From contig NZ_JAQSDA010000008.1 of the NCBI RefSeq assembly GCF_029945685.1, positions 54,991 through 118,990 of the forward strand: a stretch of 64,000 nucleotides of DNA, written 5' to 3'. The notes beneath the pieces are model-generated. The model had not been told where the DNA came from, ran no database searches, and saw nothing but the letters and a program-made list of their open reading frames with translations. Each line of letters starts with the position of its first letter. The stretch's first letter is position 1. The DNA comes from Polaromonas sp. Lineage in GTDB: Bacteria > Pseudomonadota > Gammaproteobacteria > Burkholderiales > Burkholderiaceae_C. Below, one piece after another: positions 53,501 through 62,095 of the stretch. The position numbers and the translations under genes are program-made.

Positions 53501-54488
53501 GGACGCCAAACTGGAACGCCTGCGCGCCAGCCTGCGCACCGACCGGGAGCTCACCGTGTCGGGCGACCTGCGGGCCAGCCTGGTCGGCAAGGCGGCGACG
53601 CTGACCGGCAAATTGCTGATCGACCAGGCGCGCATCCTGTTGCCCGATGAAAGCACGCCGCAGCTCGGCGACGACGTGGTGGTGCGCAGCAGCAGCGGCG
53701 CGGCCGCCGGCAAAAAAGCGCCGGCCGAGGCCCATGCGCCCGCAGCCGCACCGGCCGGCCAGGACGGCCGCAGCCTGAGCCTGGCGGTGCAGATCGACCT
53801 GGGCCAGGACTTCCGCATCCGCGGCAAGGGGCTGGACACCCGCGTGCAGGGCGCACTCGCGCTCAGCGGTGAATCCCTGGGCAGCGCGCGCCTGAACGGC
53901 ACGGTGCGCACCGTGGGCGGGCAATACCGCGCCTACGGCCAGCGCCTGGATGTCGAGCAGGGGCAACTGCGGTTTACCGGCGCCATCGACAACCCGACGC
54001 TGGACATCCTGGCGATACGCCCCAACCTCACGCAGCGCGTGGGGGTACAGATCACCGGCACGGCGCTGCTGCCGCGCGTGCGCCTGTACGCGCAGCCCGA
54101 GCTGTCCGACGCGGAGAAGCTGTCCTGGCTGGTGGTGGGCCGTGCCTCGGCCAGCGGCGGCGCCGAAGCCGCGCTGCTGCAGCAGGCGGCGATTGCGCTG
54201 CTGGGCAGCAAGACCGGCGGCATGTCCGGCGGGCTGGCGGCCTCGCTGGGGCTGGACGAGCTGTCGTTTCGCGGCGCATCGAGCAACACCGACGGCAGCG
54301 CTGCCGAAGGCGCAGTCACCTTGGGCAAACGCTTTTCGCGCAACTTCTATGCGGCCTACGAACGCAGCCTGTCAGGCGCACTCGGCACCTTGTACCTGTT
54401 TTACGATTTGTCGCAGCGCTTCACCATCCGGGCCGAAGCCGGTCAGCAAAGCGCGGTGGACCTGATCTACACGGTGCCGTTTGACTAG
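50511..54488 (+). CDS. tamB: translocation and assembly module inner-membrane protein TamB
   Basis: 1325 residues. It has an N-terminal membrane anchor (ALAATCGALVLALLLALAGLWVW, about 23-46) and a long periplasmic beta-helix-like body with many Ala/Gly/Gln-rich repeats. The C-terminal DUF490/TamB domain (about 950-1325) includes VGVQITGTALLPRVRLYAQPELSDAEKLSWLVVGR and ends DLIYTVPFD. It partners TamA or moves lipids between membranes. GC is very high throughout and the opposite strand carries long spurious frames. Confidence 0.93.
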   Translation: MLMPDTAPRNAPASAAPPPRRRWRKALAATCGALVLALLLALAGLWVWSGTEGSLASAMRWAAVSQPLSAEGVSGSLRAGGQVQTLRWQQERLQLVASDVQLRWHPLSLLTGTLRLERLAAASLTVDDQRPPAEAAAAPPASVALPFRLTLEELAIDQLVWLGPPALEAKAIRARYAFDGVHHRVELANALIADGRYSGRASLLATGALTLDAAMSGVLEVAVPGSAAHVPLAFQATAQGPLADLQASGALQQVGTPARPGTTPQASATARITPWAAQPLPQADASFVALDLASLWPGAPQTGLSGSLSVRPDSRRSDAWQLQTDVKNSLPGPWDQQRLPLDKLQAEGEWRGGVAMVRSLQARLAGGEITASGQWSQAAPATASPTTPSAPAAAGAQDWQVQATLKNINPAALHTQLAALPVDGRADVKGQAGAIEFDAAVAASGKTAAPPARSVRSARSANSPWAALRLRDASATGRWAGDTLTLSKLRLRTDDAELAGALQVQPAARSGKGRLELTAPGLAAQVQGELQATRGAGKLSLRGRDAAQALRWLQRLPGAPAALQQASASGSAELQLGWQGGWRDPALQASLSLPALDWRSSATPANTSTTTSAAAPAGVLQFRAVQATLSGRLSQAELKLQGRLEQQQRRYALQLAASGSRSGPAPASFAAWTTAPWQALVQQLQLSVEDPALGAGAWRLATQKAVPLKWTPTSAGSALEAGAGQALLSAPARSAAAGPPPQATLAWQPVRWRAGELLTAGTLTGLPLAWLELVAGPQLAGAGLAGDLVFDGQWDAALGNTLRLKASLARSRGDIMVQAETAQGSATRVAAGVKEARLTLESNGDALTLGLRWDSERAGNADGQLTTRLAKSGSGWGWPADAPLNGRLRAQLPRIGVWSVLAPPGWRLRGSLAANVALSGNRAAPQLAGTLQADDLALRSVVDGIEFGKGTLRATLDGTRMRISEFTLQGAGGQGTGGLLRAQGEAGWINGKPEVRLDAKLERLRASLRTDRELTVSGDLRASLVGKAATLTGKLLIDQARILLPDESTPQLGDDVVVRSSSGAAAGKKAPAEAHAPAAAPAGQDGRSLSLAVQIDLGQDFRIRGKGLDTRVQGALALSGESLGSARLNGTVRTVGGQYRAYGQRLDVEQGQLRFTGAIDNPTLDILAIRPNLTQRVGVQITGTALLPRVRLYAQPELSDAEKLSWLVVGRASASGGAEAALLQQAAIALLGSKTGGMSGGLAASLGLDELSFRGASSNTDGSAAEGAVTLGKRFSRNFYAAYERSLSGALGTLYLFYDLSQRFTIRAEAGQQSAVDLIYTVPFD

Positions 54489-54507
54489 GACCGTGATGAC
54501 GGGAAGA

Positions 54508-54583
54508 TGGTGCCCTTGGCAGGAATCGGACCTGCGACCTATCCCTTAGGAGGGGATCGCTCTATCCACTGAGCTACAAAGGC
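54508..54583 (-). tRNA. tRNA-Arg (anticodon CCT)
   Basis: Minus-strand cloverleaf: acceptor GCCTTTG with CAAGGGC, anticodon stem ATCCC/GGGAT with loop CTCCTAA giving CCT, T-arm GGTTCGATTCC and an encoded CCA end. It is just downstream of tamB. Confidence 0.95.
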
Positions 54584-54688
54584 AAGCGTGTAGTTTAACA
54601 AGGCGGGCGGGCGCCTGGACGCCCAGAGCCCCGAACCCGCGGCCAGGCCGCACTGACGTACCCATCAAGTTAATAAACGACCCCAAAC

Positions 54689-54747
54689 CGCTATTGTTTT
54701 GATAGCTGTCTACGTGCGTAATTATTGGGCCAAATACCAATTTGATG
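54689..54747 (+). repeat. dispersed element A, copy 10
   Basis: CGCTATTGTTTTGATAGCTG, TCTACGTGCG, ATTGGGCCAAATACC, AATTTGATG. The rest of the ~200-base spacer holds no gene that I can see. Confidence 0.85.
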
Positions 54748-54795
54748 CATATATCAGGCGCGAAGCGTCAAAACAACCGGCGGGCGGCCCGGGAC

Positions 54796-55677
54796 TCAGG
54801 TGGCGACCGATTCCGGCGCTTGAGCGCCCTGCCGCGCCGTCAATGCGCTGCCCATGGACGCCGCCACAATGCAGCCAATCGCCAGCCACTGACCATGGCT
54901 AAGGTGTTCGTCCAGCAGGCCGATGGCCAGCACGGCCGCCACCGCTGGCTCCATGCTGATCATGATGCCGAAAGCCTCTTTGGGCAGGCGCTTGAGCGCC
55001 ATCATCTCCAGGGAAATCGGGATGGCGCTGGAGATGGCGGCTACACCCACGCCAATCAGCAGCACCTGTGGCGACAGCAGCGCCGCACCCGCATACACCA
55101 CCCCGACCGGCACCACCACCAGCGCCGCCACCGTCAGCCCCAGCGAGACAGAATGCCCCGCATGCAGGTGACCGATGCGCTTGCCAAAGATGATGTACAT
55201 CGCCCACAACACGGCCGCCGCCAGTGCGTACAGCACACCCCCCGGGTCCAGCGGGCTGCTGTTGATGCCCAAGGGCAGCAACATGCCCAGGCCCAGCAAA
55301 GCCAGCGCCACCCAGACAAAATCAACCGCCCTGCGCGAATAGAAAAGGGCCACCGCCAGCGGCCCCGAGAACTCGATGGCCACCGCCAGCCCAAACGGCA
55401 AGGTACGCAGCGACATGTAAAACATCAAATTCATGGCGCCCAGCGCCGCACCGTAGCGGGCAATCGACAGCGCATCGGCCCGCGAGAGCTTCCACCGCCA
55501 GGGCCGCCACAGCAGCAACAGCAGCACCGCCGAAAACCCCACCCGCAATGCTGACACGCCTTGCGCCCCCAGCAGCGGAAACAACTGCTTGGCCCACGAC
55601 GTGCCAATGCCCAGCGCAGTCACGGCGCCAAACACGGCGAGAAGGGGAATGAATTGCTGCAGGCGCGGAGAAGTCAT
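54796..55677 (-). CDS. EamA/RhtA-type transporter
   Basis: 293 residues with ten hydrophobic helices arranged as two EamA repeats. The segment WAMYIIFGKRIGHLHAGHSVSLGL and IPISLEMMALKRLPKEAFGIMISMEPAVAAVLAIGLL resemble RhtA-like threonine/homoserine exporters. The substrate is unproven. It converges with tRNA-Arg and is divergent from hsdM. Confidence 0.88.
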   Translation of the reverse strand: MTSPRLQQFIPLLAVFGAVTALGIGTSWAKQLFPLLGAQGVSALRVGFSAVLLLLLWRPWRWKLSRADALSIARYGAALGAMNLMFYMSLRTLPFGLAVAIEFSGPLAVALFYSRRAVDFVWVALALLGLGMLLPLGINSSPLDPGGVLYALAAAVLWAMYIIFGKRIGHLHAGHSVSLGLTVAALVVVPVGVVYAGAALLSPQVLLIGVGVAAISSAIPISLEMMALKRLPKEAFGIMISMEPAVAAVLAIGLLDEHLSHGQWLAIGCIVAASMGSALTARQGAQAPESVAT

Positions 55678-55813
55678 GGGGATGAATATAGTGCTCGTGG
55701 CAGGCTTCTTCCCGCAAAGGTGTTCATCAAAGACAACTTTCGATCAACCGGGATAATTCCTGTAACCTCCCCGCACCGGGACGGTTTGCGTCCCGCCTTC
55801 CAAGAAATCCGGC

Positions 55814-57268
55814 ATGTTTGAACAGACTTTCAAGAATATCGACGACATCCTGCACAAGGATGCGGGCTGCACCAGCGAACTCGACTACACCGAGCAATCC
55901 TCCTGGCTGCTGTTTCTCAAATACTTGGCCGCACTCGAAGCCGACAAGGCCGTGGAGGCTCAGCTCGACGGCAGGAAGCACAAGGCCATTCTCGACCCTG
56001 AGTACCGCTGGGACAACTGGGCCGCGCCCAAAACGCCCGACGGCAAGCTGGACCACAACGCCGCGCTGGTCGGCCCCGACCTGATCGAGTTTGTCAACGG
56101 CAAGCTGTTCCCTTACCTGCATGGCTTCAAGCAGCGCGCCACCGGGCCGGACACCATCGAGTACAAGATCGGCGAGATTTTTGGCGAGATCAAAAATCGC
56201 ATCCAGAGCGGCTACAACCTGCGCGAGGTGATTGACCGGGTCGATGAGCTGCGCTTCGGCACACAACAGGAAAAACACGAGCTCTCGCACCTGTACGAAG
56301 CCAAGATCAAGAACATGGGCAACGCCGGGCGCAACGGCGGCGAGTACTACACACCGCGCCCATTGATCCGCGCCATGATCCAGGTGACCGCGCCGCAGAT
56401 CGGGGAACGCATTTATGACGGGGCGGTCGGCTCGGCCGGCTTTTTATGCGAAGCCTTTGACTATCTGAGCGCCAAGCCCAACCTGAGCACCCGCGACCTC
56501 AAGACACTGCAGACCACAACCTTTTACGGCAAAGAGAAAAAAAGCCTGGCCTACGTGATTGCGATCATGAACATGATCCTGCACGGCATCGAAGCGCCCA
56601 ACATCGTGCACGCCAACACGCTGGCCGACAACATCAGCGACATCCAGGACAAGGACCGTTACGACATCGTGCTCGCGAACCCGCCCTTCGGCGGCAAGGA
56701 ACGCAAGGAAGTGCAGCAGAACTTCCCGATCAAGACCGGTGAAACCGCCTTTCTGTTTCTGCAGCATTTCATCAAGATTCTGAAAGCCGGCGGCCGCGGC
56801 GCCATCGTCATCAAGAACACCTTTTTAAGCAACACCGACAACGCCAGCGTCAGCCTGCGCAAGCTGCTGCTGGAAAGCTGCAACCTGCACACCGTGCTCG
56901 ACTGCCCCGGCGGCACTTTTCAGGGTGCGGGCGTGAAAACCGTGGTGCTGTTTTTCGAGAAAGGCGCACCAACCCGTAAGGTCTGGTTCTACCAGTTGGA
57001 CGTGGGCCGGAACATGGGCAAAACCAACCCGCTCAACGATGCCGACCTGGTGCCGTTCATAGCAGCGCAAAAGACCTTCGCCGACACTGCGCAGAGCTGG
57101 TCGGTGGACGTGGCGGCGGTGAACGCCAGCACGTTTGACCTGTCAGTCAAGAACCCAACCGGCGGTGAAGTAGTGGCCCACCGCAGCCCGCAAGACATCA
57201 TGGACGAGATCGCCGCGCTGGATGCCGAGGCAGCCGGGGTGCTGGCTTCTATTCGGGAGTTGCTGTGA
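55814..57268 (+). CDS. hsdM: type I restriction-modification system DNA-methyltransferase subunit
   Basis: 484 residues. An N-terminal helical HsdM domain (about 1-130) precedes the N6-adenine methyltransferase domain. Motif I is DGAVGSAGFLCEAF at about 201, motif IV is NPPFGG at about 289, both in place. It should methylate adenine at the site chosen by HsdS. It starts about 135 bases from the divergent EamA gene and overlaps hsdS by four bases (GTGA). Confidence 0.95.
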   Translation: MFEQTFKNIDDILHKDAGCTSELDYTEQSSWLLFLKYLAALEADKAVEAQLDGRKHKAILDPEYRWDNWAAPKTPDGKLDHNAALVGPDLIEFVNGKLFPYLHGFKQRATGPDTIEYKIGEIFGEIKNRIQSGYNLREVIDRVDELRFGTQQEKHELSHLYEAKIKNMGNAGRNGGEYYTPRPLIRAMIQVTAPQIGERIYDGAVGSAGFLCEAFDYLSAKPNLSTRDLKTLQTTTFYGKEKKSLAYVIAIMNMILHGIEAPNIVHANTLADNISDIQDKDRYDIVLANPPFGGKERKEVQQNFPIKTGETAFLFLQHFIKILKAGGRGAIVIKNTFLSNTDNASVSLRKLLLESCNLHTVLDCPGGTFQGAGVKTVVLFFEKGAPTRKVWFYQLDVGRNMGKTNPLNDADLVPFIAAQKTFADTAQSWSVDVAAVNASTFDLSVKNPTGGEVVAHRSPQDIMDEIAALDAEAAGVLASIRELL

Positions 57269-58419
57269 AGGCCGATTGGGAAATCAAGCCATTACCTGAG
57301 ATTGCGGAGTACTTCATTGGCCTGACTTACAAGCCAGAAGATGTTGGCAACTTAGGGACCATCGTGCTTCGATCCTCCAATGTTCAGAATGATGCACTAG
57401 ACCTTTCGGACCTCGTACGAGTTAACCGTTCGGTTAAGAAATCTCTGTACGTTCGCAAGGGCGACATTCTTATGTGTAGTCGAAACGGTAGCAAGCGTCT
57501 AGTTGGAAAGACGGCGGTGATTGGCGATCTCCCCGAGGAAATGACTTTCGGCACGTTCATGACCGTAGTCAGAAGTAACTGCAGCCCTTACCTTTCGTGG
57601 TTTTTCCGGTCTGAATTGTTTCGTGACCAAATCGGTGTGGGAGAGAACACCATGATTAACCAAATCACGAAATACATGCTTGATGCCATTCGCGTGCCTT
57701 TACCCCCGCTTGCTGAACAGCAGCGCATCGTCGCCATCCTCGACGAAGCGTTTGACGGCATCGCCACCGCCAAAGTCAACGCCGAAAAGAACCTCCAAAA
57801 CGCCCGCGCACTGTTTGAAAGTCACTTGCAATCTGTTTTTTCCCAGCGCGGTGAGGGGTGGACGCAGAGGCCACTTGGCGAATTGTGTGAGTTGATCTCG
57901 GGGCAACATATTGACGCAGCTGACTACAACACTGAGTCTCGCGGGATTGGGTATTTAACAGGCCCCTCCGACTTTGGAGAGATGCACCCCGTTGTGACCA
58001 AGTGGACCGAGTTTCCCAAACGAATGGCGCGGGCAGGGGACATTTTGATCACCGTAAAAGGTTCGGGCGTTGGAAAGATAAATCTCATGAAATTCCCTGA
58101 GTTGGCAATCAGTCGGCAACTCATGGCTATTCGGGCGACCGCAGCAGAAATTGAGTATCTGCGTGCCTTTTTAACCACCAAGTTTGACTACTTTCAGTCA
58201 CTTGCAAACGGTGCCGCAATTCCAGGCATATCTAGGGGTGACGTCCTCCACTTACTCTGCCCTATGCCTCCGCCCAAAAAAATGCATGAGGTCATTACTT
58301 TAATTCGGTGCATGGCTGATAAAACCCAACGCCTCGAATCCATTTACAAACAAAAGCTCATCGCCCTGGACGAGCTCAAAAAGTCACTGCTGCACCAGGC
58401 CTTCAGCGGGGCCTTGTGA
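57265..58419 (+). CDS. hsdS: type I restriction-modification system specificity subunit
   Basis: 384 residues from a GTG overlapping the hsdM end. It has two target-recognition domains (about 5-150 and 205-345), each followed by a conserved helix: PPLAEQQRIVAILDEAFDGIATAK in the centre and KTQRLESIYKQKLIALDELKKSLLHQAFSG at the end. The recognition domains are visibly richer in A/T and rarer codons than the neighbouring genes, a usual mark of exchanged specificity modules. The target sequence cannot be told. Confidence 0.93.
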   Translation: MKADWEIKPLPEIAEYFIGLTYKPEDVGNLGTIVLRSSNVQNDALDLSDLVRVNRSVKKSLYVRKGDILMCSRNGSKRLVGKTAVIGDLPEEMTFGTFMTVVRSNCSPYLSWFFRSELFRDQIGVGENTMINQITKYMLDAIRVPLPPLAEQQRIVAILDEAFDGIATAKVNAEKNLQNARALFESHLQSVFSQRGEGWTQRPLGELCELISGQHIDAADYNTESRGIGYLTGPSDFGEMHPVVTKWTEFPKRMARAGDILITVKGSGVGKINLMKFPELAISRQLMAIRATAAEIEYLRAFLTTKFDYFQSLANGAAIPGISRGDVLHLLCPMPPPKKMHEVITLIRCMADKTQRLESIYKQKLIALDELKKSLLHQAFSGAL

Positions 58420-58439
58420 TCAAAAAGAAGCCGGTTTTC

Positions 58440-58461
58440 GACATATGACCCGCCATATGTC
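58440..58461. promoter_or_regulatory. inverted repeat before fic
   Basis: GACATATG-ACCCGC-CATATGTC, a perfect 8-bp palindrome in the A/T-rich spacer between hsdS and fic. TTTTCGACATAT occurs again 50 bases on, and GTGATAAGA occurs twice (58498 and 58539). This may be an internal control region for fic-hsdR. Confidence 0.45.
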
Positions 58462-58587
58462 CAAAAAGCCGCAGTTTTTCGACATATCCACAGCAACGTG
58501 ATAAGAAATTTCAATTATCTATACACGTTTGGCTTGAAGTGATAAGATAAATCCAGTTTCTTGTCACGTCCCAACGAGAGGGCTGCT

Positions 58588-59655
58588 TTGACCGATCTGG
58601 AGATTCCTGCAAGCGAGAGCCTGGACGTGAAGGCGGTATGGCAAAGCCTGGCTGAGGCGCATCGTTATCTGGCGGAGCTCAAGGGCCTGTGCGAGTCACT
58701 GCCCAACAATGCCTTGCTGCTGGACACGCTGGCGATCCAGGAGGCCAAGGACAGCTCGGAAATTGAAAACATCATCACCACCCATGATGAGTTGTTTGCC
58801 TATGACCAGAGCAGCGCCGCCTCCCCCGCCGCCAAGGAAGTCCAGAACTACATCGCCGCCCTCAAGACCGGCTCAAGCCAGGTGCAGGCGTCCGGCCTGA
58901 TCCGCCTCAGCACAGTGCTGGATGTGCAAGCCGAGGTGGAACAGAACAATGCGGGCCTGCGCAAGCTGCCCGGCACGGTGCTGAAGAACCAGGCCACCGG
59001 CGCCGTGGTGTACGAGCCGCCGCAGGATGCGCGGGTGATCAAAAAGCTGATGGGCCAGTGGGTGGACTTTGTGCACGCCGATAACAAGCTGGACCCGCTG
59101 CTGCGCATGGCGATAGCCCACCACCAGTTTGAAAGCATTCACCCGTTTTACGACGGCAACGGCCGCACAGGGCGAATCCTCAACCTGCTGATCTTGCAGC
59201 GCGAGGGCCTGCTGGATTTGCCGGTGCTGTATTTGAGCCGCTACATCACCTCGACCAAAAGCCAGTACTACCAGTTGCTGCAGTCCACCCGCGACACCCG
59301 GAACTGGGTGGACTGGTGTGTGTACATCGTCAGGGGTGTGGCAAAAACGGCCAAGAGCGAAATCCGGCTGGTCAAGAACCTGCGTGACCTCATCCAGACC
59401 ACCAAGCAGAGGCTGCGCGATGAGTTGCCCAAGATCTACAGCCAGGACTTGCTGAACAACCTGTTTCGCCACCCGTACACCAAAATCGAGTTTGTCGAGC
59501 GGGACCTGGGCGTTTCGCGCATCACGGCGGCCAAACACCTGGACGCTTTGGCCGTGAAGGGTTTTGTGCTGAAGAAAAAAATCGGCCGCACCAATTTCTA
59601 CATCAACAGCCCGCTGTTCGAGCTGCTGACCCACATCGGGCTTGACGATGAATGA
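58588..59655 (+). CDS. Fic family protein (AMPylase type) inside the type I R-M operon
   Basis: About 355 residues. The Fic motif HPFYDGNGRTGR is at about 184-195, with catalytic His and all phosphate-binding residues. An inhibitory-helix motif SSEIEN ([ST]xxxE[GN]) lies N-terminal at about 55, so this is an N-terminally autoinhibited (class II) Fic. The C-terminus is a winged helix (LGVSRITAAKHLDAL). I chose TTG with GAGAGGG five bases upstream; a TTG nine codons earlier is the alternative. It probably AMPylates a protein, target unknown. It overlaps hsdR by 8 bases. Confidence 0.88.
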   Translation: MTDLEIPASESLDVKAVWQSLAEAHRYLAELKGLCESLPNNALLLDTLAIQEAKDSSEIENIITTHDELFAYDQSSAASPAAKEVQNYIAALKTGSSQVQASGLIRLSTVLDVQAEVEQNNAGLRKLPGTVLKNQATGAVVYEPPQDARVIKKLMGQWVDFVHADNKLDPLLRMAIAHHQFESIHPFYDGNGRTGRILNLLILQREGLLDLPVLYLSRYITSTKSQYYQLLQSTRDTRNWVDWCVYIVRGVAKTAKSEIRLVKNLRDLIQTTKQRLRDELPKIYSQDLLNNLFRHPYTKIEFVERDLGVSRITAAKHLDALAVKGFVLKKKIGRTNFYINSPLFELLTHIGLDDE

Positions 59656-62002
59656 AGCCGAAACCCGCGCCGAGCATACCGACCCCGCGCTGACAGCCGC
59701 GGGCTGGGGCGTGGTGGAAGGCAGCGCGGTGCGGCGCGAGTTCCGCATCACCGAAGGCCGGCTGCAGGGCGGCGGCGTGCGCGCCAAGCCCGAGATTGCC
59801 GACTACGTGCTGGTTTATCGCAACACCAAACTGGCGGTGATCGAAGCCAAGGCCTGGGACAGGCTGCACACCGAAGGCGTGGCGCAAGCCAAGCGTTATG
59901 CGGGCAAGCTGGCGGTGCGGCACAGCTATTCAACGAATGGGCAAGCCATCTACGGCATCGACATGGCCACCGGCAAAGAGGGTGACGTGGCGGCTTACCC
60001 GAGCCCGGATACGCTGTGGGACCTGACCTTTGCCGAGCAGAACGCCTGGCGTGACCGTTTTGCCGCCGTGCCGTTTGAAGACCGGGGCGGCACCTGGGGC
60101 GCGCGTTATTACCAGGACAACGCCATTCACAATGTGCTGGAAGCGATCGCCAAAGGGCAGGAACGCATTCTGCTGACGCTGGCCACTGGCACGGGCAAGA
60201 CATTCATTGCTTTCCAGCTGGCGTGGAAGCTGTTTCACAGCCGCTGGAACCTCAAGGACTGGAAGAGTGAGGCCGAAACGGCCCGCCGGCCGCGCATCCT
60301 GTTTCTGGCCGACCGCAACATCCTGGCGGACCAGGCCTACAACTCGTTTTCAGCGTTTGACGACGACGCGCTGGTGCGTATTGACCCGGCCGACATCCGC
60401 AAGAAGGGCAAGGTGCCCAAGAACGGCAGCATCTTCTTCACCATCTTCCAGACCTTCATGAGCGGGCCCCCCAAAGACGGCAAGCCGTCGCCCTACTTTG
60501 GCGACTACCCGCCCGACTTTTTTGACCTGATCATCATTGACGAGTGCCACCGGGGCGGCGCGAACGACGAGAGCAACTGGCGCAGCATCCTGGAATATTT
60601 TTCACCCGCCGTGCAACTCGGCCTGACGGCTACGCCCAAGCGACGCGACAACGTGGACACCTACGCCTACTTTGGCGAGCCGGTGTACGTGTATTCGCTG
60701 AAAGAAGGTATCAACGACGGCTTTTTGACCCCCTTCAAGGTGGTGCAGATTGCGACCACGCTGGACGAGTATGTTTACACCGCCGACGACACGCTGGTGG
60801 AAGGCCAAGTCGAGGCCGGCAAACGCTACATGGAGTCGGACTTCAACCGCATCATCGAGATCCGGCAACGCGAGGAGTACCGCGTGAAAAAGTTGATGGG
60901 CATGATCGACCAGCGCGAAAAGACCATTGTGTTCTGCGCCACGCAAGACCACGCGCTGGCGGTGCGCGACCTGATCAACCAGAACAACAGCAGCGGCAAC
61001 CCCAATTACTGCCAGCGGGTGACGGCCAACGACGGCGCCCTGGGCGAGCAGCACCTGCGCGAGTTTCAGGACAACGAAAAAACGATTCCGACCATCCTGA
61101 CCACTTCGCAAAAACTCTCGACTGGCGTGGACGCGCGCAATGTACGCAACATCGTGCTGATGCGGCCGGTCAACTCCATGATCGAGTTCAAGCAGATCAT
61201 CGGCCGCGGCACGCGCCTGTACGACGGCAAGGACTACTTCACGATTTACGACTTTGTGAAGGCGCACCAGCTGTTCTCTGACCCCGAGTGGGATGGCGAG
61301 CCGATCGAAGTGGCGGAGCCCAAACCGAAGTTGCCCCGCGAGCCAGGCGACACGGGCACCGGTGAGCCGCCACCGCCCGGCTCACCGCCGCCGCCACGGC
61401 CCCAGAAGATCAAGGTCAGGCTGGCGGACGGCAAGGTGCGCAACATCCAGAGCATGGTGGCCACCAGCTTCTGGGGGCCGGATGGCAAGCCGCTGTCGGC
61501 CGCGCAGTTCATGGAAAGCCTGTTCGGCGTGTTGCCCGACTTCTTCAAGGACGAAGACGAACTGCGCGCCCTCTGGAGCGATCCGACCACCCGCAAGGCG
61601 TTGCTGGAAGGACTGGCGGACAAAGGTTTCAGCCGCGCGCCGCTGGCCGAGATGCAGAAAATCATCGAGGCCGACAAGAGCGACCTGTTCGATGTGCTCG
61701 CCTACGTTGCCTTTGCCACGGCCACAGAAACGCGAACGGTGCGCGCCAACCGGGCGACGGCAGCAACACACCAGCAGTTCAATGACAAACAGCAGGCCTT
61801 TGTGGACTTCGTGTTGACGCAGTATGTGCAACAGGGCGTTGACGAGCTGGACACAGACAAGCTCTCACCGCTCCTGCGGCTTCGCTACAACAACGCCATC
61901 GCAGACGCCGTGAAAGACCTGGGAACGCCTGAGCAGATCAGGCAGGTTTTTGTTGGTTTCCAGAAGCATCTTTACCAGCCCGATCCGGCGCGCATCGCAT
62001 AA
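59648..62002 (+). CDS. hsdR: type I restriction endonuclease subunit R
   Basis: 784 residues, EcoEI-like. The N-terminal nuclease has the PD-(D/E)xK-type ADYVLVYRNTKLAVIEAKAWD (about 48-68). Next come the helicase motifs: LTLATGTGKTFIAFQ (Walker A, about 178), IIIDECHRGG (about 296), LGLTATPKR, and motif VI QIIGRGTRLYDG (about 515). A C-terminal EcoEI_R_C domain binds HsdM/HsdS. It translocates and cuts DNA not methylated at the target. The ATG lies inside the end of fic, so all four genes form one operon. Confidence 0.95.
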   Translation: MNEAETRAEHTDPALTAAGWGVVEGSAVRREFRITEGRLQGGGVRAKPEIADYVLVYRNTKLAVIEAKAWDRLHTEGVAQAKRYAGKLAVRHSYSTNGQAIYGIDMATGKEGDVAAYPSPDTLWDLTFAEQNAWRDRFAAVPFEDRGGTWGARYYQDNAIHNVLEAIAKGQERILLTLATGTGKTFIAFQLAWKLFHSRWNLKDWKSEAETARRPRILFLADRNILADQAYNSFSAFDDDALVRIDPADIRKKGKVPKNGSIFFTIFQTFMSGPPKDGKPSPYFGDYPPDFFDLIIIDECHRGGANDESNWRSILEYFSPAVQLGLTATPKRRDNVDTYAYFGEPVYVYSLKEGINDGFLTPFKVVQIATTLDEYVYTADDTLVEGQVEAGKRYMESDFNRIIEIRQREEYRVKKLMGMIDQREKTIVFCATQDHALAVRDLINQNNSSGNPNYCQRVTANDGALGEQHLREFQDNEKTIPTILTTSQKLSTGVDARNVRNIVLMRPVNSMIEFKQIIGRGTRLYDGKDYFTIYDFVKAHQLFSDPEWDGEPIEVAEPKPKLPREPGDTGTGEPPPPGSPPPPRPQKIKVRLADGKVRNIQSMVATSFWGPDGKPLSAAQFMESLFGVLPDFFKDEDELRALWSDPTTRKALLEGLADKGFSRAPLAEMQKIIEADKSDLFDVLAYVAFATATETRTVRANRATAATHQQFNDKQQAFVDFVLTQYVQQGVDELDTDKLSPLLRLRYNNAIADAVKDLGTPEQIRQVFVGFQKHLYQPDPARIA

Positions 62003-62007
62003 AACGC

Positions 62008-62065
62008 TTCCTTTTTGATAGCTGCTGGCGCCCGTTCCACAAGGGCTGGAAGCCGAAATGGCTTG
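62008..62065 (+). repeat. dispersed element A, copy 11
   Basis: TTCCTTTTTGATAGCTGCTG, GCGCCCG, ACAAGGGCTGGAAGCC, AAATGGCTTG. It begins 5 bases after the hsdR stop. Confidence 0.85.
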
Positions 62066-62095
62066 AAATCCAGCCTTAACGGCGGCACCGGGCCC

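Noticed and set aside
50454..53966. 1170-codon open frame on the minus strand
   Set aside because: It lies wholly antisense to tamA/tamB in very GC-rich DNA, where stop codons are rare. The translation is low-complexity Ala/Gly/Gln/Arg without any recognisable domain.
54508..62002. genomic island from tRNA-Arg through the R-M operon
   Set aside because: No integrase, no repeat of the tRNA-Arg end and no clear boundary were seen. The EamA gene between looks native.
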